DNA of 64,000 nucleotides, taken from CAYFZO01 sp965223735 (GTDB lineage: Bacteria > Pseudomonadota > Gammaproteobacteria > Poriferisulfidales > Oxydemutatoraceae). The stretch covers positions 806,001-870,000 of the forward strand of contig OZ245010.1 of the NCBI GenBank assembly GCA_965223735.1, read 5' to 3'. A program made the translations under genes and the position numbers. The stretch's first letter is position 1. Each line of letters opens with the position of its first letter. Below the pieces are notes generated by a model. That model saw only the letters and a program-made list of their open reading frames with translations. It made no database searches and had not been told where the DNA came from. This document shows, one piece after another, positions 16,721 to 25,878 of the stretch.

Positions 16721-17344
16721 ATGAAAAAGTCTTTTATCCCCCTGTTCACCTTAACGGCGACATTCACAACAACATTCTTACTGCTCACCGCCATGACGAT
16801 GGCCAACGCCCAATCTGAAAAATCACCGAAGGCAGATTCTGCAAACCCGCAGGTTGTTTTCAAAACTACCGAAGGCGACTTCACGCTGGAGTTGCATGCA
16901 GACAAGGCGCCGGCCACGGTCAAGAACTTCCTCGCCTATGTCGAAAGCGGGTTCTACGAAGGCACGATATTCCACCGCGTCATCAAGGACTTTGTCGTTC
17001 AGGGCGGCGGCTTTGACGAAAAGATGAAACAGAAACAAACGCTGCCGAACGTCAGGAACGAGGCCGACAACGGTCTTGGCAACAAACGCGGCACGGTCGC
17101 AATGGCACGCACCAACGATCCGCACTCGGCCTCGTCGCAGTTCTTCATCAATCTCAAAGACAACCTTTCCCTGGATCACACGGGCAAAAACACGAGAGGC
17201 TGGGGCTACTGCGTATTCGGCAGGGTGACCAAAGGCATGGACACGGTGCGCAAGATGGAGTCGGTCGAAACCGCCACCGTCGGGCCGTTTCAGAACGTGC
17301 CGAAAAAAGCGATCGTCGTGAAAGAGGTTTCGCTCAAAAAATAA
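16721..17344 (+). CDS. Periplasmic cyclophilin-type peptidyl-prolyl isomerase
   Basis: A 207-residue protein with a cleavable signal peptide (hydrophobic core FTTTFLLLTAMTM, cleavage near ANA/QS). The cyclophilin domain follows: GTIFHRVIKDFVVQGG with the catalytic Arg, GTVAMARTNDPHSASSQFFIN, and GYCVFGRV. It catalyses cis-trans isomerisation of X-Pro bonds in exported proteins. The ATG at 16721 has GGAG before it and sits at the start of the signal; longer in-frame readings would extend through the tRNA genes and are not real. It lies 12 bases before lpxH and is probably cotranscribed. Confidence 0.95.
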   Translation: MKKSFIPLFTLTATFTTTFLLLTAMTMANAQSEKSPKADSANPQVVFKTTEGDFTLELHADKAPATVKNFLAYVESGFYEGTIFHRVIKDFVVQGGGFDEKMKQKQTLPNVRNEADNGLGNKRGTVAMARTNDPHSASSQFFINLKDNLSLDHTGKNTRGWGYCVFGRVTKGMDTVRKMESVETATVGPFQNVPKKAIVVKEVSLKK

Positions 17345-17356
17345 ACCGGCGCGGCG

Positions 17357-18076
17357 ATGGCGCAAACCTTCTTCATCTCGGACTGCCATCTCGACGGAAG
17401 CCGCCCGCAATCAATTGAAGTTTTCGTGCGCTTCATGCGCGCGCGTGTGCCGGCGGGCGACGCACTCTATATCCTCGGTGATCTGTTTGACTACTGGGTC
17501 GGCGACGACGCACCACCCGGAGCACTGGCGCCGGCGATCGAGTGTCTGCGCGAAACGAGTCGGCACACGCCGATCCACTTCATGCACGGCAACCGCGATT
17601 TTCTGATCGGCAAGCGGTTCGCACGCGACAGCGGTTGTCGTCTGCTCGACCCCGCCACCGTCATCGACCTGCACGGACGACGCACTCTGCTCATGCACGG
17701 CGACCTGTTATGCACCGACGACCGGGCATATCAGCGCTACCGCAAACTCATTCGCAACCCGGTGTCGCGCAGCCTCATCCCGAGACTGCCTCTGGGCACG
17801 CGGCTGTCGATCGCACAGCGATTACGCAGCGTCAGCAGGCAGGCAGTATCGTCAAAGAAGCCGAAGATCATGGACGTCAGCAACGACGCGGTCGCCGATT
17901 ATATGCGGCGGTTCGAGGTGGACCAGTTGATTCACGGACATACGCATCGGCCGGGAATTCATACGGCGGAGGTCAACGGGCAACGATGGCGTCGGATCGT
18001 GTTGGGGGATTGGTACGAGCGCGGGAGTGTGCTGACGGTCCGGGACGACGAACCGGCATTAGAGGTTTTGGAATAG
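17357..18076 (+). CDS. lpxH: UDP-2,3-diacylglucosamine diphosphatase LpxH
   Basis: A 239-residue calcineurin-like metallophosphoesterase. It hydrolyses UDP-2,3-diacylglucosamine to lipid X in the lipid A pathway on the inner face of the inner membrane. Metal-binding motifs are visible: ISDCHLDG (D/H), LGDLFDYWVGDD, HGNRDFLIG, LMHGDLLCTDD and the C-terminal HGHTHRPG. The ppiB-like isomerase directly upstream is the usual neighbour. It converges with the glycerate kinase gene. Confidence 0.97.
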   Translation: MAQTFFISDCHLDGSRPQSIEVFVRFMRARVPAGDALYILGDLFDYWVGDDAPPGALAPAIECLRETSRHTPIHFMHGNRDFLIGKRFARDSGCRLLDPATVIDLHGRRTLLMHGDLLCTDDRAYQRYRKLIRNPVSRSLIPRLPLGTRLSIAQRLRSVSRQAVSSKKPKIMDVSNDAVADYMRRFEVDQLIHGHTHRPGIHTAEVNGQRWRRIVLGDWYERGSVLTVRDDEPALEVLE

Positions 18077-18091
18077 CGGACAGGTTTACTC

Positions 18092-19354
18092 TCACATCCC
18101 GCGCAAGCCGATCATCAAGTCCATGACGTTGGTGCCGGTCGGACCGGTGGTGACCAGATCACCCGAAACATCGAGGAAAGTGCCTGCGTCGGCGCGGCGC
18201 AGGCAGTCTTCGGCATCGAGCCCTTTTTTTTCTCCGCGTTCCACTGTGCCGCCGTCCACCAGAGCGCCGGCGTCGGCGGTCGGACCGTCGGTACCGTCGG
18301 TACCGGCGGACAGGAAATACGTGCCCGGCTCACCCTTGATTTTCAGCGCAACAGACAACGCCAACTGCTGGTTACGCCCGCCGCGCCCGGGCTTGTCGGG
18401 CAACTTCACGGTCGGCTCGCCGCCCCAGATCAGCACTTCCCCCCTTGAAGCGTGCAGTTGCCGGCACATTACCTCCGCCGCTTCCGCAACATCGCCCTGA
18501 ACAAACGCAGGCTCGGGGGAAAGTTTTCTCCGATACCCCCAGCTCTCCGCTGTCGCCTCACATCTGCGTTTTGCATCATCCAGGCAGGCAATGATCTCCG
18601 ATTCAATCATCTCGAATTCGGCGGCTCCGGGCACGGGGACAAGTTCGACACGCTCAAGCAGTTCGCGCACCGCGCCGGGACAGTCGTCCGGGTCAACCGT
18701 CTCGCGCACCGGCGTCAGCAGGCCGGAGCCGATCACCCCCGGGTCGTCGCCGGGCACGTCGGAGATCATCAGGTTGACCGTCGAGCAGCGGTTCAGGTGC
18801 GCGGCGAGCCGCCCTCCCTTGATGCCCGACACACTGCGGCGCACACGGTTCATCTGAGTAATGTCGAGGCCGCTCGCAAGCAACTGCCTGGTCAGGTCGC
18901 GCAGGTCGTCGAGTTCCATGCCCCCTGCCGGCACTTCCACCAGGCTCGACGTGCCACCCGACAGCAGGAACAGAAAACGCGCGTCGCCTTTGGCGCGTTC
19001 AAACAGGTACTCGAGCAATCTCTCACCGGCACGCAGCGTATTGACACCGGGCACCGGGTGATCGGACTCGATACATTCGATGCGCTGCTGTTTTGCAAGA
19101 TCGTCCTCGACGTGGCCGTGCTTGGTGATGACAAGACCGTCGATAATCCGGTCGCCGCAGGAAGAGTCGAGCGCCCCCCGCGCCATCATCGACGCCGCCT
19201 TGCCGACCGCAACCAGATGTGCATAAGGCAGAAAAGGCACGTCGCCGGAACCGGAGTCCCGAACTTCAAGATAATTCCGCACCGCGTCAAACCCGCGCAC
19301 GCGGTCCAGGCCGGCTTCATAGATCCCCCTCAGGTCCGCGCGCGGGTCGCCCAT
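18092..19354 (-). CDS. Glycerate 2-kinase (GckA/TtuD, MOFRL family)
   Basis: A 420-residue enzyme phosphorylating D-glycerate, probably to 2-phosphoglycerate. The N-terminal part has YAHLVAVGKAASMMARGAL and FLLSGGTSSLVEVP. The C-terminal MOFRL domain has VLIWGGEPTVKLPDKPGRGGRNQQLAL and SAGTDGTDGPTADAGALVD. The ATG at 19354 abuts the stop of the L,D-transpeptidase gene, so the two form an operon below purF. The biological reason for this association is unclear. Confidence 0.92.
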   Translation of the reverse strand: MGDPRADLRGIYEAGLDRVRGFDAVRNYLEVRDSGSGDVPFLPYAHLVAVGKAASMMARGALDSSCGDRIIDGLVITKHGHVEDDLAKQQRIECIESDHPVPGVNTLRAGERLLEYLFERAKGDARFLFLLSGGTSSLVEVPAGGMELDDLRDLTRQLLASGLDITQMNRVRRSVSGIKGGRLAAHLNRCSTVNLMISDVPGDDPGVIGSGLLTPVRETVDPDDCPGAVRELLERVELVPVPGAAEFEMIESEIIACLDDAKRRCEATAESWGYRRKLSPEPAFVQGDVAEAAEVMCRQLHASRGEVLIWGGEPTVKLPDKPGRGGRNQQLALSVALKIKGEPGTYFLSAGTDGTDGPTADAGALVDGGTVERGEKKGLDAEDCLRRADAGTFLDVSGDLVTTGPTGTNVMDLMIGLRGM

Positions 19355-19969
19355 TCAATCCTCCCCGCGGTCTTTACCGCGATCGGCGGCGATACGGCCG
19401 CCGACGACGTACACCAGCGAATCCACGCTGAGCGCGTCGAACACCCTGAGCACGTCGCCGTTGCGCATACGGATGCAGCCGATCGAAGCGGGCCGCCCGA
19501 TACGCCGTTCATCGACCGTGCCGTGTATATAAATGCAGCGGCGCGCACTGTCACAGTAACCGCCGCTGTTGCGCCCGGGCTCGAGACCGTCGAGCCACAG
19601 GATGCGCGTACACACAGCGTCATCCCTGCTAATCGTCGCGAGTGGATTGACCGCCACACGTTTGTCCGCGGCCTCCCGCCCTTTGAACAGCGTCAGCGGC
19701 TTGCAGCCACCTCCGATCTTCGCGCACACGCGATGCGCACCAAGTGGCGTACGGAACGAATGCCATTGTGAACCGGCGCCGAAGCGTGAGGTTGAAACGG
19801 GGTAGTCGCCGGCGAGGTGCAGACGCTCAACCAGATACAGGCGCTGCGCGGCGACGCTGACCAGCGCCAGCGGCCGGCGTGCCCGGCGCGGGTGGCGACG
19901 GTGCAGTACGTGCACAAACCGCCGCCAGTTGAACGGTGGACGGCTCCGGGGCGGGCGCACGCCGATCAT
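19355..19969 (-). CDS. L,D-transpeptidase (YkuD/ErfK domain)
   Basis: About 204 residues. The catalytic signature is near the C-terminus: IYIHGTVDERRIGRPASIGCIRM, with the His, the SxGC cysteine nucleophile and the Arg. Such enzymes make 3-3 peptidoglycan cross-links or anchor proteins to the wall. There is no obvious signal peptide; the N-terminus is very Arg/His-rich (RRFVHVLHRRHPRRARR), which is odd for a periplasmic enzyme. I used the ATG at 19969, with a GTG immediately before it as an alternative. It lies between purF and glycerate kinase, same strand. Confidence 0.85.
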   Translation of the reverse strand: MIGVRPPRSRPPFNWRRFVHVLHRRHPRRARRPLALVSVAAQRLYLVERLHLAGDYPVSTSRFGAGSQWHSFRTPLGAHRVCAKIGGGCKPLTLFKGREAADKRVAVNPLATISRDDAVCTRILWLDGLEPGRNSGGYCDSARRCIYIHGTVDERRIGRPASIGCIRMRNGDVLRVFDALSVDSLVYVVGGRIAADRGKDRGED

Positions 19970-19975
19970 CACCGC

Positions 19976-21478
19976 TTACATTGAACTGTGCAGATCAACG
20001 GCGTCTTTCCTTTCGTCGCGCGCGGAATCTTTGCGGTTACGACTGAGCTCCTCAAAGAAACGTCCGTCCAACTCGTGAATGTAATTGCCGTCAAACACCG
20101 AGCACTCAAACTTCTTGAGCTTCGGATTGCCCCGGGACACCGCGCCGACCAGATCTTTGAGGTTCTGGTAGATCAGCCGGTCAGCCTGTATCGCCTTACA
20201 CACCTCGGTATCGCTTTTCCCGTGCGCGATAAGCTCCTCGCTGGTCGACATGTCGATGCCGTACACATTCGGATGTTTAATCGGCGGCGACGCCGATGCA
20301 AAATACACTTTCCTCGCGCCGGCGTCGCGCGCCATCTGCACGATCTGGCGCGAGGTCGTGCCGCGCACGATCGAGTCGTCCACCAACAGCACGTTCTTGT
20401 CCTTGAACTCGACGCTCAGCGGGTTCAGTTTCTGGCGCACCGACTTCATGCGCATCGTCTGCCACGGCATGATGAAAGTGCGTCCGATATAACGGTTCTT
20501 GATAAACCCTTCGCGGTATTTCACGCCGATTTTCATCGCCATTTCCAGTGCAGCGGTACGGCTGGTGTCGGGCACCGGCATCACCACGTCAATACCGTGG
20601 TCTCCCCATTCGCGTTTGATGCGGTCGCCGAGCGCAACGCCCATACGCATCCGCGCCTTGTGCACGAATACATCGTCTATGACGGAATCGGGGCGCGAAA
20701 AATACACGTATTCGAAAATGCAGGTACGGTAAGTCGCTTTGTTCACACACAGCCGGGTGTGGAGCTCGCCGTTTTTGTCTATGTAGATTGCTTCACCGGG
20801 CGCGATGTCGCGCACGATTTCAAAGCCGAGCGAATCGAGCACGACGCTTTCCGACGCGACTATGTATTCGGTGCCGTGCTTACCTTCGCGGGCACCGTAG
20901 ATCAAGGGACGGATACCGTACGGGTCGCGGAACGCGAGCAGGCCGAGTCCCGCGAACAACGCGACGACCGCATACGCGCCCTGGCAACGACGATGCACCT
21001 GCGACACCGCCTGGAATACCTGTTCAGGACCGAACATCAACGAACGGCGACTGAGCAACTCGTGCGCGAGCACATTGAGCATCACTTCGGAGTCGGAGCC
21101 GGTGTTCAGGTGGCGCAAGTTCTGGTTGAACAACTCACGCATCAGTTGCGGGAAATTCGTCAGGTTACCATTGTGCCCAAGCGCGATGCCGTAGGGGCTG
21201 TTCACGTAAAACGGCTGTGCCTCGGATTCGCTCGAAGTGCCCGCCGTCGGGTAACGCACGTGCCCGATCCCGGCCTGCCCTTGCAGATAAGCGATGTGGC
21301 TGCCGCGAAAAACGTCGCGCACGAGACCGTTGCCTTTGCGCTGGTAGATGCAGCCGGTACTGAGATCGCTGGTGACGATACCGGCGGAATCCTGGCCACG
21401 GTGCTGCAACAGCGTCAGGGCGTCGTACAGACGCTGGCCGACACCGACCCCGCCATACAGGCCAACTACGCCGCACAT
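19976..21478 (-). CDS. purF: Amidophosphoribosyltransferase PurF
   Basis: A 500-residue enzyme that makes phosphoribosylamine from PRPP and glutamine, the first step of purine synthesis. The start MCGVVGLYGG places the catalytic Cys at position 2 after Met removal, which fixes the start at 21478. The glutaminase half shows LLQHRGQDSAGI and GHVRYPTAG. The transferase half has the PRPP loop VLLVDDSIVRGTTS (about residues 363-376). It closes the folC-dedD-cvpA-purF group. It ends three to six bases before the L,D-transpeptidase, so readthrough transcription is likely. Confidence 0.98.
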   Translation of the reverse strand: MCGVVGLYGGVGVGQRLYDALTLLQHRGQDSAGIVTSDLSTGCIYQRKGNGLVRDVFRGSHIAYLQGQAGIGHVRYPTAGTSSESEAQPFYVNSPYGIALGHNGNLTNFPQLMRELFNQNLRHLNTGSDSEVMLNVLAHELLSRRSLMFGPEQVFQAVSQVHRRCQGAYAVVALFAGLGLLAFRDPYGIRPLIYGAREGKHGTEYIVASESVVLDSLGFEIVRDIAPGEAIYIDKNGELHTRLCVNKATYRTCIFEYVYFSRPDSVIDDVFVHKARMRMGVALGDRIKREWGDHGIDVVMPVPDTSRTAALEMAMKIGVKYREGFIKNRYIGRTFIMPWQTMRMKSVRQKLNPLSVEFKDKNVLLVDDSIVRGTTSRQIVQMARDAGARKVYFASASPPIKHPNVYGIDMSTSEELIAHGKSDTEVCKAIQADRLIYQNLKDLVGAVSRGNPKLKKFECSVFDGNYIHELDGRFFEELSRNRKDSARDERKDAVDLHSSM

Positions 21479-21550
21479 AACCACACCCCCGAACGAATTT
21501 TCTGCCGCATTAAAATCACCCTGTTTGTCGGGTCAGCCTGCATACCGCCT

Positions 21551-21556
21551 ATTATA
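21551..21556 (-). promoter_or_regulatory. -10 box (TATAAT) before purF
   Basis: A CCCTATAAT sequence on the minus strand lies about 73 bases before the purF start and overlaps the end of no gene. The same CCCTATAAT context precedes tRNA-His and the CbiX-type gene. Confidence 0.45.
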
Positions 21557-21623
21557 GGGACACAGGCGACAATGCAGGCACTCCCCGCGACTTGAACGCA
21601 CCGGATGCACCGCGTCAGTAATC

Positions 21624-22163
21624 TCATTGCAACTGCCCCCCGGGCACCGACGAAACGCATCCATAATGCGGACTCTGATAAGTGTCCGGCACATAGCACA
21701 TCGCGTAGCGCGCGAGTTGCTCGAACGGCGGGATCAGCACCGACGCACGCCACCACTCGGCGAACGGCAACGAGGTCAACCCCGAGACCAGCACCAGCGC
21801 AAGAATTAACACCCCGCCGCGCACGAGGCCGAACAACGCACCGAACAGCCGGTCGATCAGACTCATGAAACTGCGCCGGATTGCACCGGAGACCGTGTTA
21901 TTGATAAAGCGACCTGCAACCAGCACCGCGATGAACAGCAGTGAGAACATCAGAGCCAGTTGCAGATCGCCACCGGCCAGCGTGTAACCCAAAAATTCAA
22001 AATTCGGCAGCCACACTTCGGGCAATGCCGAAAACTTCACCGCGACGACCAACGCCACCGCCAGCATCACCAGCGACAATGATTCCCTGACGAAACCGCG
22101 ATAAATCCCGATCAACATGGAAACCCCCAACACCGCGGCGATTGTAAAGTCGAATGCCGTCAT
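21624..22163 (-). CDS. cvpA: CvpA family membrane protein
   Basis: A 179-residue inner-membrane protein with four predicted hydrophobic helices. The family features are FDFTIAAVLGVSMLIGIYRGFVRE at the start and LMSLIDRLFGALFGLVRGGVLI in the middle. CvpA is needed for colicin V production in E. coli and for envelope robustness more generally; the mechanism is not settled. It lies between the SPOR protein and purF, the conserved proteobacterial order, with 8 bases to its upstream neighbour. Confidence 0.93.
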   Translation of the reverse strand: MTAFDFTIAAVLGVSMLIGIYRGFVRESLSLVMLAVALVVAVKFSALPEVWLPNFEFLGYTLAGGDLQLALMFSLLFIAVLVAGRFINNTVSGAIRRSFMSLIDRLFGALFGLVRGGVLILALVLVSGLTSLPFAEWWRASVLIPPFEQLARYAMCYVPDTYQSPHYGCVSSVPGGQLQ

Positions 22164-22171
22164 ACGGGCGA

Positions 22172-22639
22172 TTACCGCCGCGCCAGCGAAGTTTTAAACC
22201 CGTAGTTTTCCTTGATCCGTTCCGCAATGCCCTGCGCACCCGCCTTGTTGCCGCCCGCGTTCACTTCAACCTTGAACGTTTTGCCGCCTCCTTTGGAGAC
22301 CACCCTGTACGAAGCTTTGTAACCGCCGTCGGACAACCGTTTCACCAGACCCGCAGCACTGTCCATGGTGTCATAATCGGTAACGTGCACAAACCATCTT
22401 TTTGCCGAAGACAGGTCACCGACGTTGACCTGCTCGCGCGTGACGACCACCCGCGAATCGTGCCGGGACAATTCGGGAAAGTTCTGCTCAAACGAGATAC
22501 GAGGCTGTTCGGGAATTTCGAGTTCGACATCTGACAGTTGCCGGTAACCGTCGCCGTCAAAGATGATCGGCAGGAAAATGACGCCGAGAGAGACAATCAC
22601 CGTGGCGCCCAGTAATCTTTGCTTCAGTTGCTGTTCCAT
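22172..22639 (-). CDS. dedD: SPOR-domain protein, DedD-like
   Basis: A 155-residue protein. One N-terminal transmembrane helix (RLLGATVIVSLGVIFLPIIF) with the typical IFDG after it anchors the protein in the inner membrane. The periplasmic C-terminal SPOR domain (about residues 80-150, WFVHVTDYDTMDSAAGLVKRL) binds denuded septal peptidoglycan. DedD proteins help cell division. Position between folC and cvpA is the conserved one. It is short for DedD (usually about 200 or more) because the proline-rich linker is almost missing. Confidence 0.88.
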   Translation of the reverse strand: MEQQLKQRLLGATVIVSLGVIFLPIIFDGDGYRQLSDVELEIPEQPRISFEQNFPELSRHDSRVVVTREQVNVGDLSSAKRWFVHVTDYDTMDSAAGLVKRLSDGGYKASYRVVSKGGGKTFKVEVNAGGNKAGAQGIAERIKENYGFKTSLARR

Positions 22640-22770
22640 TTGCTTAGCGGCGATTTATTCGCATCGTGTGACATTCAGGCGTATGTCGGCCGACGACACA
22701 ACTAAACGACCCGCCCCTGTATTCCCGACCGGCGCGCTCCTGAACCGCCGGGCCGTTCGCGTGGCGGACA

Positions 22771-24033
22771 TTATAAATCCGAACCAAGCGCCTCCGCCAC
22801 CGTGATCATGGAACCGAATACCAGCAACCGGTCATTTTTACCTATCCGCGACAAGGCACCGTGACAGGCGTCGGCAACCGACACGTATGTCTCGGTGCGC
22901 GCGAACGGCACGTTAGCCTTGACCTGTTCGTCCAGCACGTCGAGCCTGAGTGCGCGGCTCGCCTGCACTTCAGCGAGATGCCAGTAATCCACCAGCGGCG
23001 CAAGTTTGTCGAGCATGCCTTTAACGTCCTTGTCGGCGAGCACCGAAAACACGGCGTGGGTGTGACCGGTCGTCGGCAGGTGCAGCAGGTTGTCGGCGAG
23101 CACCGCAGCGCTGTGAGGATTGTGCGCGATGTCGAAAATCAGCGTATGGTGATCCCTGCACACCTGAAAACGCCCCTCGAGTTTGACGTTTACAAGGCCG
23201 GCGGCGACGGTGGCGGACGCAACAGACAGACGCTCACTCAGGCACTGCAAGGCCATCAGCACGCACGAAGCATTATGCAACTGCACTTTGCCGAACAGCG
23301 CAGGCATCGGCAGGTCACGCATTTCACCGCCGCCGTGTACAAAGTGCCAGACGTCGCCGTCACATACCGGGTGAAAATGTTCGCCAATCTGGTACAGCAT
23401 GGCGCCTTTACTTTTCGCCACCTCGGCGATCGCGCGCGGCGGTACAATGTCGCCGCAGATCACCGGTCTGCCTTCACGCATGATCCCCGCTTTCTCTTTT
23501 GCGATATCCTCACGACTCGTACCCAGCCATTCGGTATGGTCAATGCCGATACTGCTGATGATCGTAACGTCAGGATCGGCGATGTTCACCGCGTCGAGAC
23601 GCCCGCCGAGACCAGTTTCGAGCAGGATCACGTCGAGCGTACGGCGCTTGAAGCAATAAAATGCGGCGAGCGTGCCGAACTCAAAGAAACTCAGGCTGAT
23701 GTTACGACGACGCCGGTCTATGAAGTCAAACGCCTCACACAATTCACGATCGCCGACCGGCGTGCAACTGATACGAATACGCTCGTTGTAACGGCGCAGA
23801 TGCGGTGAGGTATAGGTGCCGACTTTGTAGCCTTCGCGGTGCAGGATCTCCTCAAACAGCGCGACCGTCGAGCCTTTGCCGTTGGTGCCGGCAACACCGA
23901 TCACCACGCACGCGCCGAGCAGAAGGTCACAGTATTCGGCAACCGCGTGCACACGTTCCAGCCCCAGGTCCACCGACGTCGGGTGGAGTTTCTCCTGCCA
24001 CTCCAGCCAGTCCGACAACCGTTTGTAACGCAT
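22771..24033 (-). CDS. folC: Bifunctional folylpolyglutamate/dihydrofolate synthase
   Basis: A 420-residue Mur-ligase-like ATPase that adds glutamate to dihydropteroate and tetrahydrofolate. The ATP loop is VIGVAGTNGKGSTVALF (about residues 41-57). The family motif YTSPHLRRYNERIRI follows. The central ligase motif GLGGRLDAVNIADP and the C-terminal DIAHNPHSAAVLA confirm it. It sits between accD and dedD in the conserved operon. 131 bases separate it from dedD, where a TATAAT-like box overlaps the folC stop. Confidence 0.97.
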   Translation of the reverse strand: MRYKRLSDWLEWQEKLHPTSVDLGLERVHAVAEYCDLLLGACVVIGVAGTNGKGSTVALFEEILHREGYKVGTYTSPHLRRYNERIRISCTPVGDRELCEAFDFIDRRRRNISLSFFEFGTLAAFYCFKRRTLDVILLETGLGGRLDAVNIADPDVTIISSIGIDHTEWLGTSREDIAKEKAGIMREGRPVICGDIVPPRAIAEVAKSKGAMLYQIGEHFHPVCDGDVWHFVHGGGEMRDLPMPALFGKVQLHNASCVLMALQCLSERLSVASATVAAGLVNVKLEGRFQVCRDHHTLIFDIAHNPHSAAVLADNLLHLPTTGHTHAVFSVLADKDVKGMLDKLAPLVDYWHLAEVQASRALRLDVLDEQVKANVPFARTETYVSVADACHGALSRIGKNDRLLVFGSMITVAEALGSDL

Positions 24034-24133
24034 AAGGCGATTAAAAGGGATTAACCAAGATAATGACGATTGCCCGCGGCATCACAAGCGGCGACACCGT
24101 CTCTACAGCCAACCTTACTTGCAGACGCCGGGC

Positions 24134-24982
24134 TTACCCGTGCGTCAAAATCGACAGGATGTTGGCAATGGCCGGACGCAACTTTGGGCGCGGCACGATC
24201 ATGTCGATCAGGCCGTGTTTGAGCAGGAATTCGCTGCGCTGAAACCCTTCAGGCAGGGTCTGGCGCACCGTTTGCTCAATCACACGCGGGCCGGCAAACC
24301 CGATCAATGCCCCGGGCTCGGCGATGATCACGTCGCCAAGCATCGCGAGGCTCGCTGACACGCCGCCCATCGTAGGATCCGACAGCACCGATATGAACGG
24401 CAGGCGGCGGTCGGACAGGCGTGCGAGCAGAGCGCTCACTTTTGACATTTGAAACAAGGACACCAGCGCTTCCTGCATTCGCGCGCCGCCACTGGCTGAA
24501 AAACACACCAACGGAATGTCACGCGACAGGCAGCGCTCAACCCCCACACGAAAACGCTCGCCGACGACGGAACCCATCGAGCCACCGATAAAACTGAACT
24601 CAAATGCGGCGACGACCAGCGGCCGATCGGACAACGTGCCCTCCATCACCACCAGCGCATCTTTTTCGCCGGTCAGCTTTTGCGCGGAGGACAGGCGATC
24701 CTTATATTTTCTTGTGTCCCTGAAATTGAGAAAATCAACCGGCGCGACGTCGGCGCCGAGTTCGCGACGGTTCTTCTGGTCGAAAAACATATCGAGGCGC
24801 TTGCGCGCCGATACACGAATATGATTGTCGCAACGCGAGCACACATATAAAGTACGCTCGAGTTCCGGCTGGTAGATGACCCCGCCACAGTTATCGCATT
24901 TTGTCCACAGCCCCTGCGGCACTTTGCGCGAAGCACGCGAGGTGCGAATACGCGAGGGCAGCAATTTCTTATACCAACTCAT
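24134..24982 (-). CDS. accD: Acetyl-CoA carboxylase carboxyltransferase subunit beta
   Basis: A 282-residue subunit that, with AccA, transfers CO2 from biotin to acetyl-CoA in fatty-acid synthesis. The N-terminal zinc ribbon shows CDNCG and CSRCDNH 17 residues apart. The crotonase-like core includes FSASGGARMQEALVSLFQM and SDPTMGGVSASLAMLGDV. It follows trpA with a five-base gap on the same strand, the usual trpFBA-accD-folC run. Confidence 0.98.
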   Translation of the reverse strand: MSWYKKLLPSRIRTSRASRKVPQGLWTKCDNCGGVIYQPELERTLYVCSRCDNHIRVSARKRLDMFFDQKNRRELGADVAPVDFLNFRDTRKYKDRLSSAQKLTGEKDALVVMEGTLSDRPLVVAAFEFSFIGGSMGSVVGERFRVGVERCLSRDIPLVCFSASGGARMQEALVSLFQMSKVSALLARLSDRRLPFISVLSDPTMGGVSASLAMLGDVIIAEPGALIGFAGPRVIEQTVRQTLPEGFQRSEFLLKHGLIDMIVPRPKLRPAIANILSILTHG

Positions 24983-24987
24983 CGGTC

Positions 24988-25878
24988 TCAGCCTGCAGCA
25001 CGGTTCAGATTGGCGCCGGCTTCAAGCGCCGCACGGATCGGAACCAGAAAATCAGCAGCAGCCGCACGGCAACTTTCGGCGGCGGCGCCATTGCCATTAT
25101 GCTCCCTCTGATCGCCGCTCCCGTTATCGCCCCTGTTATCACTGTGGCGCGCGATCACATCCACCAGCGCACTGCCGACGACGACGGCGTCGGCAACGGC
25201 GGCGACCGCGGCGGCGGAGTCGGCGTCCTTGATGCCGAAGCCGACGCCCACCGGCAACGAGGTGTGCCGTCGGATGATCGCGAGATGCTCGGCGACGTCG
25301 CCGCTGTCGAGATGACCCGCGCCGGTGACGCCTTTCAGGGATACATAGTACATGAAGCCGCGCGCAACGGCACAGATACGCCGGATGCGCTCCTCGGACG
25401 TGGTCGGCGCAAGCAGGAAGACCGGATCAACGCCGGCCCGGTCGAGCGCGTCGAGCATCCCCTCGGCCTGCGCTTCCTCGGGCGGCAGATCCACCGTGAT
25501 CACACCATCGACGCCGGCCCGCGCGGCATGTTCGACAAACGCCTGAGGCCCCATCGCCTCAATCGGGTTGGAGTACCCCATCAAAACCACCGGCGTCGCG
25601 GCGTCGCGGCGGCGGAATTCGGCGACCATGTCGAGCACGCCCCGCAACGTCACGCCGTGCGCCAATGCGCGTTCACACGCAGCTTGTATCACCGGTCCGT
25701 CAGCCATCGGGTCCGAAAACGGCACGCCGAGTTCGACGACGTCGGCCCCCGCCCCGACCAACGTGTGCATCAACGCGACGGTGTCTTCGGGCCGCGGGTC
25801 GGCAGCGGTGATGTAGGGCACCAACGCGGTGCGGCCGCTGTTGCGCAGGCGCCCGAAACACCCGGCGAGACGGCTCAC
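24988..25878 (-). CDS. trpA: Tryptophan synthase alpha chain
   Basis: A 296-residue TIM-barrel subunit releasing indole from indole-3-glycerol phosphate. Motifs include LVPYITAADPRPEDTV, VELGVPFSDPMADGPVIQ with the catalytic Glu, and GVDGVITVDLPPEEA with the catalytic Asp. It starts at GTG 25878, overlapping the trpB stop as GTGA, which implies translational coupling. The family is usually about 265-270 residues. The excess is a low-complexity Asn/Gly/Asp segment near residue 245 (DNRGDNGSGDQREHNGNG), probably a disordered expansion before the last helix. Confidence 0.97.
   Translation of the reverse strand: MSRLAGCFGRLRNSGRTALVPYITAADPRPEDTVALMHTLVGAGADVVELGVPFSDPMADGPVIQAACERALAHGVTLRGVLDMVAEFRRRDAATPVVLMGYSNPIEAMGPQAFVEHAARAGVDGVITVDLPPEEAQAEGMLDALDRAGVDPVFLLAPTTSEERIRRICAVARGFMYYVSLKGVTGAGHLDSGDVAEHLAIIRRHTSLPVGVGFGIKDADSAAAVAAVADAVVVGSALVDVIARHSDNRGDNGSGDQREHNGNGAAAESCRAAAADFLVPIRAALEAGANLNRAAG

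Noticed and set aside
18452..19771. Long plus-strand frames opposite glycerate kinase, and 19988-21595 opposite purF
   Set aside because: Same antisense-shadow pattern; the minus-strand genes have clear catalytic motifs.
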